Source: Bacillus_AB infantis_B (GTDB lineage Bacteria; Bacillota; Bacilli; Bacillales; Cytobacillaceae). Taken from it: DNA of 64,000 bases. The notes under the pieces were generated by a model. The model did no database searches. It was given only the letters and a program-made list of their open reading frames with translations, and was not told where the DNA came from. The position numbers were made by a program, and so were the translations under genes. Of this stretch, positions 35,407 through 44,032 are shown piece after piece. Location of the stretch: contig NZ_VTER01000002.1 in assembly GCF_008180445.1 (NCBI RefSeq), positions 310,001 to 374,000 of the forward strand, in the 5' to 3' direction. Within the stretch, counting starts at the first letter, position 1. Every line of letters begins with the position of its first letter.

Positions 35407-36129
35407 TTGCCGCAAAATCCCAAAAGAATGGCTAAATATAAAAAAATTGAAGAATATATATTAGAAAAAATAAAAAGCGGAGAATATACAAAGGGACAAT
35501 CAATTGAAACTGAGCAAGAGCTTGCAGAGAAGTTCAGTGTCAGTCGTGTAACCGTCAGACAAGCGACTAATAACCTCGTAGCCAAAGGTTACTTATCCCG
35601 AAGCCAGGGCAGCGGGACATACGTTTCCAGCCAGAAAATAGTAGGCAGATCTACTGCTGCAAAAAGTTTCACGGAAGAAATGAAGGAAATGGGAAAGGAA
35701 GCAAGCACTGATATTATTGAGTTTAAAATTATTCCTGCCCACAATGAAATAGCCGCTAAACTTCAAATCGAGAACGAGAGCCCAATTTACTTTATAAAAA
35801 GACTCCGTAAAGCAGATAATGTTCCCATGATGTTTGAGACAAGTTATATGAGTGTAACAGCTTACCCGGACTTATCATATGAAGACATCTCTAACTCAAA
35901 ATATAAATATATTGAGGAAGTAAAAAATCAAACGATTGCTCACTCGCATCATGTAGTTGTTCCGGTCATGCCGACCGAAGAAGTGATGAAGTGTTTCAAT
36001 TGTGATCCTGATCAGCCCCTTTTGAAAATTCTAAATACCACGTATCTGACGTCTGGTAAAGTCCTGGATTATTCAGATATGATTTTGAACTCTAATCATT
36101 ATCAATATCAGTCTATACGTGAAAAATAA
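35407..36129 (+). CDS. GntR-family (HutC/UTRA type) transcriptional regulator
   Basis: A 240-residue regulator. TTG 35407 is chosen since GAGGGGG ends about 8 bases upstream; ATG 35428 is the alternative. The winged helix lies at about residues 10-75, with TEQELAEKFSVSRVTVRQAT and LVAKGYLSRSQGSGTYV. The UTRA ligand-binding domain follows (ESPIYFIKRLRKADNVPMMF, then DYSDMILNSNHYQYQ). HutC-type GntR proteins respond to sugar phosphates and similar ligands; as the gene precedes the PTS gene it likely represses the sulfated-sugar locus until the phosphorylated sugar appears. Confidence 0.88.
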   Translation: MPQNPKRMAKYKKIEEYILEKIKSGEYTKGQSIETEQELAEKFSVSRVTVRQATNNLVAKGYLSRSQGSGTYVSSQKIVGRSTAAKSFTEEMKEMGKEASTDIIEFKIIPAHNEIAAKLQIENESPIYFIKRLRKADNVPMMFETSYMSVTAYPDLSYEDISNSKYKYIEEVKNQTIAHSHHVVVPVMPTEEVMKCFNCDPDQPLLKILNTTYLTSGKVLDYSDMILNSNHYQYQSIREK

Positions 36130-36204
36130 ATTTGTATTAACAAATATTATTGGTTTTTTTTAAAAGCGTAATTAATTTTATTTATGCTAAATAGAGTTTT
36201 AAGA

Positions 36205-36248
36205 AGTGTTGGACTATGCCTTTGAAGGCGTATGCTAACACTTTTTTT
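36205..36248 (+). terminator. Terminator after the GntR gene
   Basis: AGTGTT and AACACT form the outer stem, GCCTT/AAGGC the inner stem, followed by TTTTTTT. Confidence 0.75.
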
Positions 36249-36295
36249 AGTGATATCAAATAGTTTAAAATGATAATACATTTTAATTATTTGTA

Positions 36296-36324
36296 TTGAC
36301 GTATTTAAATAATTTGTCTATATT
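36296..36324 (+). promoter_or_regulatory. Sigma-A type promoter of the PTS-sulfatase operon
   Basis: TTGACG at 36296-36301 and TATATT at 36319-36324 with a 17-base spacer, about 120 bases before the PTS start. The 16-base palindrome and the cre-like site lie downstream. Confidence 0.7.
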
Positions 36325-36338
36325 GTTTATGTAAACAA
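36323..36338. promoter_or_regulatory. Palindromic operator candidate at the PTS promoter
   Basis: TTGTTTATGTAAACAA is a perfect palindrome placed from the -10 to about +10, where a repressor would block initiation. Its symmetry and size suit a GntR-family dimer, so the regulator at 35407 is the prime candidate. Confidence 0.6.
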
Positions 36339-36379
36339 GTTAGCAAATGTCATTATCAAGCATATTTTTTTATATTGGT

Positions 36380-36395
36380 TTGGAAGCGGTTTCGT
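36380..36395. promoter_or_regulatory. CcpA cre-like site before the PTS gene
   Basis: TTGGAAGCGGTTTCGT fits the consensus WTGNAARCGNWWWCAW with one mismatch. It lies in the 5' leader, about 50 bases before the ATG, a common roadblock position for carbon catabolite repression. The pair GTTAGCAA (36339) and TTGCTAAC (36403) flanks it and could fold into a long-range stem. Confidence 0.65.
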
Positions 36396-36446
36396 TTTTT
36401 GGGTTGCTAACTAGTGAAAATTTGATAAAGGGGAAGGGGTACAAAC

Positions 36447-38024
36447 ATGAAAGATGCAATAATGGATTTTGGGCAAAAACTCGGTAAAGCCATTTTACTG
36501 CCAGTAGCAATACTGCCGGTAGCCGGATTGTTACTTGGAGTATCAGCAGCACTATCCGGTCAAGCGGTTATTGAGGCATATCCAATTTTAGGGAATGAAA
36601 TTTTGCAAGCCATTTTAACAATTATGAATGCGGCTGGCAGTGGAGTGTTTAATGCCTTGCCTCTTATCTTTGCAGTAGGGATAGCAACAGGGCTGGCAAA
36701 GAGAGAGAAGGGGCCGGCAGGTTTAGCGGCCGTAGTAGGTTATTTTGTATTAATTATTACAATTAATGCCCTTTTAAAAGTTACAGGTGATTTAGCTCCG
36801 CCAGAGGTGGATCCACGATCACTTGGGCAGGGCCTTCAATTTGGGGTATTGACTCTTCAGATGGGTGTGTTTGGCGGTATCTTAACAGGTATAGTAACCG
36901 GAGTCGTTCACAACCGTTATTATAATATAAAATTGCCTGAAATCTTGGCTTTCTTCGGTGGTTCAAGGTTTGTACCGATTGTGAATACTTTTGTTTTCCT
37001 GGTTGTTGGCGCCATTATGTACTTAGTATGGCCGCTGATCGGTAATGGAATTGCGGCTTTTGGAGAATTTGCAACAGGGCTTGGAACATTAGGTGCTTTC
37101 TTATATGGTTTAATGCTGCGTACACTCTATTTGTTTGGGTTGCACCATGTTTTCTATTTGCCTTTCTGGACAACCGCAGCAGGTGGAACGATGGAGGTGA
37201 ATGGCCAAGTATATGAAGGGTTTCAAACCATCTTCCTGGCGCAATTATCTGATCCGAATACAACAAAGTTCTTTGGCAACTTAGCATTATTCAATAGCGG
37301 ACGTTATTTGCATATGATGTTTGGCATGATAGGAATTGTTCTTGCTATGTATAAAACAATTCCCGCCGGACCAAGACGTAAAGCAACAGCAGGTTTCCTT
37401 TTTTCCATCGGACTTACGGCATTCATTACAGGGGTAACTGAACCTATTTCATTTGCGTTGTTATTCGCATCACCAATCCTTTTTGCCGCAGAAGCCATTT
37501 TATTCGCATTGAGCTTTGTAGTAGCAAGTTTAGCTGATATTACCATTGGTTCAACATTCTCAGCCGGAGCCATTGAGTTCTTCCTTTTTGGAGTATTCCA
37601 GGGGAATGATAAAACGAATTACTTATGGGCACTGGTTCTTGCGATTCCAATCATCTTTGTTTACTACTTTGTATTCAAAACTTTAATTCTTAAATTGGAT
37701 GCAAAAACCCCGGGCCGGGATGAAGAAGCGGTTACGGAAAATGAACAAAATCATGAAGCCTCTATTAAAGATGGACAGGCTAAAAATATCATTGAAGGTT
37801 TAGGAGGATTTGATAACATCACCGAAATTGACAATTGTGCAACAAGATTAAGGGTAAGCATTGTAAAGCCGGATAAAATTAATGCTGACCTCCTAAAGCA
37901 GACCGGTGCATTAAATACGGTGGTAAGAGGAAAGTCAGTTCAAGTCATCTATGGTCCAAAGGTTAATATTATTCGGACAGAAGTAGATGAGTATGCTGAA
38001 AACAATAATATTAAACACTTGTAA
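36447..38024 (+). CDS. PTS transporter subunit IIBC, glucose/N-acetylglucosamine type
   Basis: A 525-residue membrane permease with fused IIB domain. The N-terminal IIC part (residues 1-415) has about ten transmembrane helices and family motifs such as LPVAILPVAGLLLGV, GLHHVFYLPFWTTA and FITGVTEPISFALLFASP. The IIB domain holds the phosphorylation site ITEIDNCATRLRVS with Cys464. Such permeases bring in and 6-phosphorylate hexoses or amino sugars. The matching IIA protein is encoded after the sulfatase gene. The locus suggests the substrate is a sulfated hexose or amino sugar. RBS AAGGGGAAGGGG precedes the ATG; regulation by GntR and CcpA is likely. Confidence 0.93.
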   Translation: MKDAIMDFGQKLGKAILLPVAILPVAGLLLGVSAALSGQAVIEAYPILGNEILQAILTIMNAAGSGVFNALPLIFAVGIATGLAKREKGPAGLAAVVGYFVLIITINALLKVTGDLAPPEVDPRSLGQGLQFGVLTLQMGVFGGILTGIVTGVVHNRYYNIKLPEILAFFGGSRFVPIVNTFVFLVVGAIMYLVWPLIGNGIAAFGEFATGLGTLGAFLYGLMLRTLYLFGLHHVFYLPFWTTAAGGTMEVNGQVYEGFQTIFLAQLSDPNTTKFFGNLALFNSGRYLHMMFGMIGIVLAMYKTIPAGPRRKATAGFLFSIGLTAFITGVTEPISFALLFASPILFAAEAILFALSFVVASLADITIGSTFSAGAIEFFLFGVFQGNDKTNYLWALVLAIPIIFVYYFVFKTLILKLDAKTPGRDEEAVTENEQNHEASIKDGQAKNIIEGLGGFDNITEIDNCATRLRVSIVKPDKINADLLKQTGALNTVVRGKSVQVIYGPKVNIIRTEVDEYAENNNIKHL

Positions 38025-38107
38025 GGTCTTATAGAAGGAGCTCTATCATATCCCGGCAGAGCCCTTTCCTAATAAAGCATTTGCAGTTTTTTTAAAGGAG
38101 CTTCGAA

Positions 38108-39487
38108 ATGAAAAAGAATGTCATTTATATACACACACATGATAGCGGGAGAGTTTTAAGTCCATATGGATATGATGTCCCAACACCATCTCTTCAAAAG
38201 TTTGCAGAGGATGCAACAATATTCAGGCAGGCTTACTGTGTAGGGCCGACATGTTCCCCAAGCCGGGCAGGCTTGTTAACGGGGATGTATCCGCATAGTA
38301 ATGGTATGCTGGGTTTGTCCCAAAGGGGCTTTAAACTCCATGATTATAATCAGCACTTAGTGAATTTCTTGAAGAAACAGGACTATCATGCGGTATTGTG
38401 CGGTATTCAGCATGAGGCAGGAAGCTATATTGATCATGATATGGGTGCTAAGGTCATTGGGTATGATCAAGATATCAGTGCAGATAATTCCGGCTTATCT
38501 GAACAAGAACTTGTAAATTGGGATTATAAGAATGCACAAAATGTACGCAGCTGGCTGCAGCACGCAGACAAAGACAAGCCTTTTTTCTTATCCTTTGGAA
38601 TGTTTGCCACACATCGGAAGTTTCCAGAAGAGTCTTATGAAAATGAAGCTGCAGCTGATTCCAAGTATGTGATGCCTCCATATCCAATGGCGGATAGTAA
38701 GGAAGTAAGAGAGGATTATGCTGGGTATTTGAATTCAGCTACTTGGGCAAACGCTTCTTTTGAGCTTGTCATTCAGGCTCTTAAAGATGAGGGCTTCTAC
38801 GAAAACTCCATTATCATTTTTACAACAGATCATGGTCTGGCCTTTCCATTTGGAAAATGCACTCTTTACGATTCGGGAATCGGTGTTTCCTTGATCATGC
38901 GTGTCCCTGGGAGTACTATGATTGGTGAAGTAGTGGATGGGCTGGTTTCCCAAGTAGATATTTTCCCTACTCTCTGTGACTTGCTGGAAGTTGAAGCTCC
39001 TTCCTATTTACAGGGTGTATCTTTTGCTGAGATGTTTAAAGTGAAGGACATGGAAGTAAGGGAAGAAGTATTTGCAGAAATCAATTATCATACTGCATAT
39101 GAACCGGCAAGAAGCATCAGGACGAAAAGGTATAAATATATCAAATTCTATGATGAGAATTACTTGAAAATAAATCGAACCAATATTGACAACTCCCCAA
39201 CCAAAACACTGTATCAGGAAAATGGTCTGGAGGAGGTAATAAAGCCGGGAGAAGGATTGTATGATCTGTTTTATGATCCAGGTGAAAGAAGCAATCTTGC
39301 AGGCGATGAACGCTACGAGGATATCCTAATTGAAATGAGACAAAAATTACACGACTTTCAGACAAAGACTAATGACCCTATTTTAACTGGTCATTTTAAA
39401 GTAGAGCCAGGCTGGAAGGTTAATAGGGCGGAGACTTATAATCCGAGCTCAAAAGACCCTGACGATTATTTAAAGGTTGGTGAATAA
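38108..39487 (+). CDS. Cytoplasmic Cys-type sulfatase
   Basis: A 459-residue sulfatase. The modification motif C49-S-P-S-R53 within GPTCSPSRAGLLTG marks a Cys-type enzyme whose cysteine must be converted to formylglycine, matching the FGE gene three genes downstream. The metal site is represented by FTTDHGLAFPFGKC (about 239-252) and an N-terminal Asp in HTHDSGR. The N-terminus MKKNVIYIHT has no signal peptide, so it acts inside the cell, probably removing sulfate from the phosphorylated sugar delivered by the PTS. The ATG follows AAAGGAGC. It lies between IIBC and IIA genes of one PTS, which ties its substrate to that transporter. Confidence 0.92.
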   Translation: MKKNVIYIHTHDSGRVLSPYGYDVPTPSLQKFAEDATIFRQAYCVGPTCSPSRAGLLTGMYPHSNGMLGLSQRGFKLHDYNQHLVNFLKKQDYHAVLCGIQHEAGSYIDHDMGAKVIGYDQDISADNSGLSEQELVNWDYKNAQNVRSWLQHADKDKPFFLSFGMFATHRKFPEESYENEAAADSKYVMPPYPMADSKEVREDYAGYLNSATWANASFELVIQALKDEGFYENSIIIFTTDHGLAFPFGKCTLYDSGIGVSLIMRVPGSTMIGEVVDGLVSQVDIFPTLCDLLEVEAPSYLQGVSFAEMFKVKDMEVREEVFAEINYHTAYEPARSIRTKRYKYIKFYDENYLKINRTNIDNSPTKTLYQENGLEEVIKPGEGLYDLFYDPGERSNLAGDERYEDILIEMRQKLHDFQTKTNDPILTGHFKVEPGWKVNRAETYNPSSKDPDDYLKVGE

Positions 39488-39490
39488 AAA

Positions 39491-39961
39491 GTGCTAGGTA
39501 AATTATTTAAAAAAAAGGATTTCGTCAGCCCGGCAACAGGCATCATAAAACCCATTGACCAAGTAAATGATGAAACATTTTCTTCAAAGTTAATGGGGGA
39601 TGGGTTTGCGATTGAACCAAAGGGGCCCGAAGTATATGCTCCAGCCGATGCTAAAGTGGATTTTGTTTTTCAGACAAATCACGCAGTAGGCTTGAAGACA
39701 GATGATGGAAAAGAAATTCTGATTCATGTTGGTGTGGACACAGTGAATTTGGAGGGCAAAGGGTTTAGTTCTCATATCAAAGAGGGACAAAAGGTCAAGC
39801 AAGGCGATCTCTTGCTAACGGTGGATTTTGAGTCAATTAAAGAATTAGTGCCTTCAACAGATATCATTGTAATCTTTACAAGTGGCGAGGCATGTACAGT
39901 TATTAATCCTAATAGCAGCATTCAAAAAAAAGATACAAATATCATTGAGATTTCCAAGTAA
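39491..39961 (+). CDS. PTS glucose-type IIA component
   Basis: A 156-residue soluble IIA protein of normal length. Motifs: FVSPATGIIKPIDQV (11-25), FAIEPKGPEVYAPADA (39-54) and the active-site histidine in ILIHVGVDTVNL (His79), with a supporting His64. It passes phosphate from HPr to the IIB Cys of the permease at 36447. GTG start 3 bases after the sulfatase stop, weak GGTTGGTGA upstream, so translation is probably coupled. Confidence 0.92.
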   Translation: MLGKLFKKKDFVSPATGIIKPIDQVNDETFSSKLMGDGFAIEPKGPEVYAPADAKVDFVFQTNHAVGLKTDDGKEILIHVGVDTVNLEGKGFSSHIKEGQKVKQGDLLLTVDFESIKELVPSTDIIVIFTSGEACTVINPNSSIQKKDTNIIEISK

Positions 39962-40233
39962 TGCATTTGTGTATCTCGCTCCCTTTCCAATTTTATGATG
40001 ATAGGGGGCGGGATTTTTTGGCATTGAAGATAGATCTGGAAAGTAAAGGACTAATATTAATGGAAGTAAAGATCATTGTTCTGGATAAGGCTATTTTAGA
40101 TGGACATTCATTGAAGCAGCAGTGCATTTATGAGCACGCATCTTGCAGCCTTTAGGAAAAGAATAAATAATCATGTAGCATGGAGTTTCGTAAACGCGGC
40201 CAAATTTAAACTCATCAACTTAGAGGTGATCTT
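39962..40233. other. Gap between IIA and FGE genes
   Basis: About 270 bases. A frame of 64 codons from 39961 has no ribosome binding site and no protein-like pattern. A small GC-rich palindromic run near 39970-40015 (CGCTCCCTTTCC/GGGGGCGGGATTTTT) may be a weak terminator for the PTS operon. Confidence 0.45.
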
Positions 40234-41193
40234 GTGAAACAGAATAAGAGCTGCTGCTCAGCATCGAGAGCTATACCTGCAGGCAAAAATAAAACTCACA
40301 TTGACCTGGTTCATGTCCCTGTTAAGGAAAAACACCGTGAAGAAATGGTTTTGCTTGGGGGAGGAAGCTTTTTAATGGGTACAGACGATCCCGAGGCCAA
40401 TCCTTTTGATCAAGAAAGACCAGTCCGGGAAGTGGAAGTGAATAGTTTTTATATAGATAAATATGCAGTGTCAAATAAGCAATTTAAAGAATTCATTGAG
40501 GATACGAACTATCAGACAGATGCTGAAAAGTACGGGTGGTCCTTTGTCTTCCATTTACTATTATCGGAAGAAACGGCTGCAAAAGTAACTCAGGCACCAG
40601 CAGCAACGCCATGGTGGCGAGTGGTGCAGGGAGCAAGCTGGGAATATCCTGAAGGACCTGACTCTTCTATTGAAGAGAGAATGGATCATCCCGTTGTCCA
40701 TGTCTCGCACAATGATGCCTTGGCCTATTGCACCTGGTCAGGGAAGCGGCTTTTAACAGAAGAGGAGTGGGAGTTTGCCGCTAGAGGAGGGCTGTCTCAG
40801 CAGAATTACCCGTGGGGGAATGAGCTTTATCCTAATGGAGAGTATTATTGCAATATATGGCAAGGAGAGTTCCCTGTTACCAATACAGAAGAGGATGGAT
40901 ATTTAGGCACAGCGCCTGTCCATGCTTTTCCACCAAATGGTTATGGTTTGCACAATATGTCCGGAAATGTATGGGAGTGGTGCTCGAACTGGTTTGATAA
41001 TCAGAAAGCAGGCAATAGTTCCGTTCCTGGATTCATGCCCGAACGCCCAAAGGCAATGCGAGGCGGTTCTTACTTATGCCATAAGTCATACTGTAACCGG
41101 TACAGAGTCGCAGCTAGAAGTTCAAACACACCGGATAGCTCTTCCGGAAACATTGGTTTCCGCTGTGCGTTAGATGTAACTGATATTGAGTAG
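40234..41193 (+). CDS. Formylglycine-generating enzyme (FGE/SUMF1 family)
   Basis: A 319-residue protein that converts the sulfatase motif cysteine to formylglycine. Family motifs: MVLLGGGSFLMGTDD (about 34-48), DKYAVSNKQFKEFI, HPVVHVSHNDALAYCTWSGK, RLLTEEEWEFAARGG, GNVWEWCSNWF and the C-terminal active site RGGSYLCHKSYCNRYRVAAR, where two Cys spaced by four residues match the catalytic pair of aerobic FGEs. This enzyme uses molecular oxygen and copper, so the sulfatase is probably activated only aerobically. GTG start at 40234 with GAGGTGA upstream. It completes the sulfatase locus. Confidence 0.93.
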   Translation: MKQNKSCCSASRAIPAGKNKTHIDLVHVPVKEKHREEMVLLGGGSFLMGTDDPEANPFDQERPVREVEVNSFYIDKYAVSNKQFKEFIEDTNYQTDAEKYGWSFVFHLLLSEETAAKVTQAPAATPWWRVVQGASWEYPEGPDSSIEERMDHPVVHVSHNDALAYCTWSGKRLLTEEEWEFAARGGLSQQNYPWGNELYPNGEYYCNIWQGEFPVTNTEEDGYLGTAPVHAFPPNGYGLHNMSGNVWEWCSNWFDNQKAGNSSVPGFMPERPKAMRGGSYLCHKSYCNRYRVAARSSNTPDSSSGNIGFRCALDVTDIE

Positions 41194-41232
41194 AGGATTT
41201 AAGCGGGCAAAATGGAAAAAGGAGACGATGCC

Positions 41233-42114
41233 ATGAATATAGACAGCTTGCGTATGTTCTGCCGTGTCGCGGAAGAAGGAAGTGTAAGTCAGGCAGCCCG
41301 TCTCGGTTTTATTTCTCAGCCAGCAGTGACAAAACAAATCCGCCAATTGGAAAACAGGTATGGAACCAGTTTATTTGACCGGATGGATGGCAAGTTAACG
41401 TTATCTGAAGCTGGGAAGGTCCTATATCCTTATGCAAAGGAAATGGTGGAATTAGATAATAACTCCTTTCAAGCGATTCAAGAAGTTTCAGGCTATACTG
41501 ACCAAACGCTGAAAGTGGGAGCCAGCCAGACCATTGGAGAATACTTACTGCCAGGTTTACTTGGGAATTACCAGAAGAGACATGAGGGTATTAAGTTCAG
41601 CCTGTTAATTGGAAATACCCCCTATATATTATCAAAATTAGATAATAATGAAATTGATATTGCACTTGTAGAGGGAGAAGCAGATCAAACCAAATATACA
41701 GTTCAAAAATTTGCTGATGATGAGTTGATACTAATTACCTCTTATAATCATCGTTGGAAAGACAAAGGATCTATAGAAGTACATGAATTATCAGAGGAAA
41801 AGATGATATGGAGAGAAAAGGATTCGGGAACAAGGCTGATTGTTGAGAATGCATTAAGTGAGCTTGGTATTCTGGAATATATAGAGAATGCAATGGAGCT
41901 TGGAAGTATGCAATCAATAAAAAGCGCAGTGGAAGCAAATCTGGGAATCGGTATCATGCCGAAATTAACGGTTACAAAAGAACTGCAATTTAAAGTTCTG
42001 AGAGAAATTCCAATAAAGAACCTCAGTATTATGAGAGATCTATGGATTGTACAAAAAGATAAACGATTTAAAAAAAGTGCCCAAATAGGTTTTCAGGAAT
42101 TTTTACTTAGATAA
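41233..42114 (+). CDS. LysR-family transcriptional regulator
   Basis: A 293-residue LysR protein. ATG 41233 is chosen because AAAGGAG lies just upstream, inside the longer frame. The helix-turn-helix is in MNIDSLRMFCRVAEEGSVSQ and AARLGFISQPAVTKQIRQLE (residues 1-40); the periplasmic-binding-like effector domain follows from about 90. It resembles CysL/CysB-type and YwfK-like regulators of sulfur use, which would suit the sulfatase locus, but that is a contextual guess. It is about 40 bases after FGE and probably in the same operon. Confidence 0.85.
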   Translation: MNIDSLRMFCRVAEEGSVSQAARLGFISQPAVTKQIRQLENRYGTSLFDRMDGKLTLSEAGKVLYPYAKEMVELDNNSFQAIQEVSGYTDQTLKVGASQTIGEYLLPGLLGNYQKRHEGIKFSLLIGNTPYILSKLDNNEIDIALVEGEADQTKYTVQKFADDELILITSYNHRWKDKGSIEVHELSEEKMIWREKDSGTRLIVENALSELGILEYIENAMELGSMQSIKSAVEANLGIGIMPKLTVTKELQFKVLREIPIKNLSIMRDLWIVQKDKRFKKSAQIGFQEFLLR

Positions 42115-42122
42115 TTGAGCAA

Positions 42123-42189
42123 TAAGCCAAGGGGACAGACCCCTTGGCTCTTTTTGATGCTGGGCCGAGGGGTCTGTCCCTGTGGCTTA
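42123..42189. repeat. Element A copy 12 (two-hairpin form)
   Basis: AAGCCAAGGGGACAGACCCC then TTGGCTCTTTTTGATGCTGG and GCCGAGGGGTCTGTCCCTGT then GGCTT. Lies after the LysR stop; the first hairpin has a good T-run. Confidence 0.85.
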
Positions 42190-42318
42190 CCTGTGGCTTA
42201 ACTTCTTAGCCTGAGGGCAAAAAGCGACAAAGCATCTTCATCCTTTCAGCCTTCGACCAGCTTGACATTCCCCGCCATTCAATAAATGATAAGGTTAATA
42301 AATATGAGGATGATTACA

Positions 42319-43011
42319 ATGAATGATATGGTACATATTTTAATTATCGAAGACGATGAGGACATTAATCGCCTGCTGTGCAATATTGTGAGTAAAAGCG
42401 GCTATTCGCCGAAGCCGGCTTATTCGGGGACGGAAGCATTGATATACCTGGATTCCGGGAAGTGGGATATGATTCTGATTGATCTGATGCTCCCCGGTTT
42501 ATCCGGTGAAGAGCTCTTGAAAAAGGTGACGAATGAGAGCAAGATCCCTGTGATCATCATTTCGGCGAAGCTTGAGACTCAGTCAAAGATTAAGGCGTTA
42601 AGAGCCGGGGCTGATGACTACATAACCAAGCCTTTTGATATTGAAGAGGTATCTGCCAGGATTGATTCATGTCTGAGAAGATATCGGGACCTGTCGGGTA
42701 CGCCGGTAACAAATCAATTGACCCATAAGGATATTATTGTGGATGTGGACGCTAAGACTGTGAGCGTGAATGGGGTTCAACTTAGATTGACGGCCAGGGA
42801 ATATGAAATATTGCTTCTGATGGTGGCGTCCCCTCATAAGGTTTTTTCCAAGGCGAACTTGTTCGAGAGCGTATGGAATGAAAAATACCACGGAGATGAA
42901 AATACGATCAATGTCCATTTGAGCAATATCAGGAGCAAGCTGGCGAAAGCAAATAGTGACGAAGAGTATATTGAAACGGTCTGGGGAATGGGCTATAAGC
43001 TCAAACCTTAA
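42319..43011 (+). CDS. OmpR-type response regulator
   Basis: A 230-residue regulator. ATG 42319 is chosen from its GAGGATG upstream. Receiver domain: acidic pair EDDED at 11-15, phosphorylated Asp55 in MILIDLMLPG, and conserved Lys in YITKPFD. The C-terminal winged helix (LTHKDIIVDVDAKTVSVNGV, then TAREYEILLLMVASPHKVFS, and YIETVWGMGYKLKP) is of OmpR/PhoB type. With the following ABC transporter and histidine kinase it forms a peptide-antibiotic-type sensing and export module. It probably controls its own downstream genes through the CTTAAGG repeats at 43007. Confidence 0.93.
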   Translation: MNDMVHILIIEDDEDINRLLCNIVSKSGYSPKPAYSGTEALIYLDSGKWDMILIDLMLPGLSGEELLKKVTNESKIPVIIISAKLETQSKIKALRAGADDYITKPFDIEEVSARIDSCLRRYRDLSGTPVTNQLTHKDIIVDVDAKTVSVNGVQLRLTAREYEILLLMVASPHKVFSKANLFESVWNEKYHGDENTINVHLSNIRSKLAKANSDEEYIETVWGMGYKLKP

Positions 43012-43047
43012 GGTTTTCTTAAGGATTCACTTAAGGGTTTCTTATGT
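43007..43047 (+). promoter_or_regulatory. Direct-repeat binding site for the response regulator
   Basis: CTTAAGG occurs at 43007, 43018 and 43030, and CTTATGT at 43041, with spacings of 11, 12 and 11 bases, the helical period used by OmpR-type regulators. A -10-like TATAGT or TATAAG lies at 43057-43067 without a good -35, which suggests activation. The first copy overlaps the end of the regulator gene. Confidence 0.65.
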
Positions 43048-43108
43048 TTTCCTTCTTATAGTATAAGAGTGTTCAAAGTTGAATAATGACGTAAGGAGGA
43101 AACTCTTC

Positions 43109-44032
43109 ATGAATGACGATGTATTGACGACCAGCCAGTTGTCGAAGAAATATCAAAAGAATATGGCGCTCGATAAAGTGAGCGTGAAGATAAAGAAAGG
43201 CTCCATTTATGGTTTCATCGGACAAAATGGTGCCGGGAAATCCACGCTGATCCGGGTGATAACAGGACTTGCGTATCCAACCTCGGGAACATTTGAGTTA
43301 TTTGGAAAAAGCAATGAACGGGATATCATCGAGGCCAGAAAGAGAATCGGAACCATTATTGAAGGGCCGGCCTTATATCCTCAGATGACGGCGAAGGAAA
43401 ACCTGGAAGCACACCGTCTTTTGAAAGGCATACCAGGCAAAGAGTGCATCGGCAAAACGCTTAAGCTCGTTGGCTTGCAGGATACAGGAAAAAAGAAAGC
43501 GAAGAATTTTTCTTTAGGAATGAAGCAGCGCCTCGGACTGGCGATTGCCTTACTGGGAGATCCTGAGTTCTTGATTTTGGATGAACCTATTAATGGGCTG
43601 GATCCTATGGGGGTTGTGGAAATCCGCGAACTGCTGAAAAAGCTGAACAGGGAATATGGAATCACGATTTTGATCTCAAGCCATATTTTAAGCGAGCTGC
43701 ATCTATTGGCCACCCATTATGGCATCATCCATAAAGGAGAGCTGCTGGAACAGTTATCTGCGAAGGAGCTTCAAGAAAAATGCCAGCAGTACTTGCATAT
43801 CAAAGTAGATGATCCAGGCAAGGCGGCAACGATCATAGAAAGCCGGTTATCTGCGCCTGATTTTGAAGTGATGCCTGAAGGAACAATTAAACTGTTCGCC
43901 TCTGTTGATCTGCCAGGAAAAGTTTCCAAAATGTTAACCGATGAAGGCTTGATCATCGAAGAATTCATGCCGATGGGAGAAGATTTGGAAACGTATTTCA
44001 CCAATCGCATCGGGGGTGTCAAGCATGGGTAA
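43109..44032 (+). CDS. ABC transporter ATP-binding protein (antimicrobial-peptide type)
   Basis: A 307-residue ATPase. ATG 43109 has AAGGAGG upstream. Walker A GQNGAGKST (38-46), signature FSLGMKQRLGLA (about 134-145), Walker B FLILDEPINGLDP (about 154-166) and switch His in SSHILSELHLL. The arrangement of the C-terminal 90 residues matches the BcrA/YxlF group that exports or protects against bacitracin and lantibiotics. It pairs with the permease gene that overlaps its stop codon. Confidence 0.92.
   Translation: MNDDVLTTSQLSKKYQKNMALDKVSVKIKKGSIYGFIGQNGAGKSTLIRVITGLAYPTSGTFELFGKSNERDIIEARKRIGTIIEGPALYPQMTAKENLEAHRLLKGIPGKECIGKTLKLVGLQDTGKKKAKNFSLGMKQRLGLAIALLGDPEFLILDEPINGLDPMGVVEIRELLKKLNREYGITILISSHILSELHLLATHYGIIHKGELLEQLSAKELQEKCQQYLHIKVDDPGKAATIIESRLSAPDFEVMPEGTIKLFASVDLPGKVSKMLTDEGLIIEEFMPMGEDLETYFTNRIGGVKHG

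Noticed and set aside
39961..40155. A 64-codon open frame after the PTS IIA gene
   Set aside because: It starts inside the IIA stop region without a ribosome binding site and shows no fold-like pattern.
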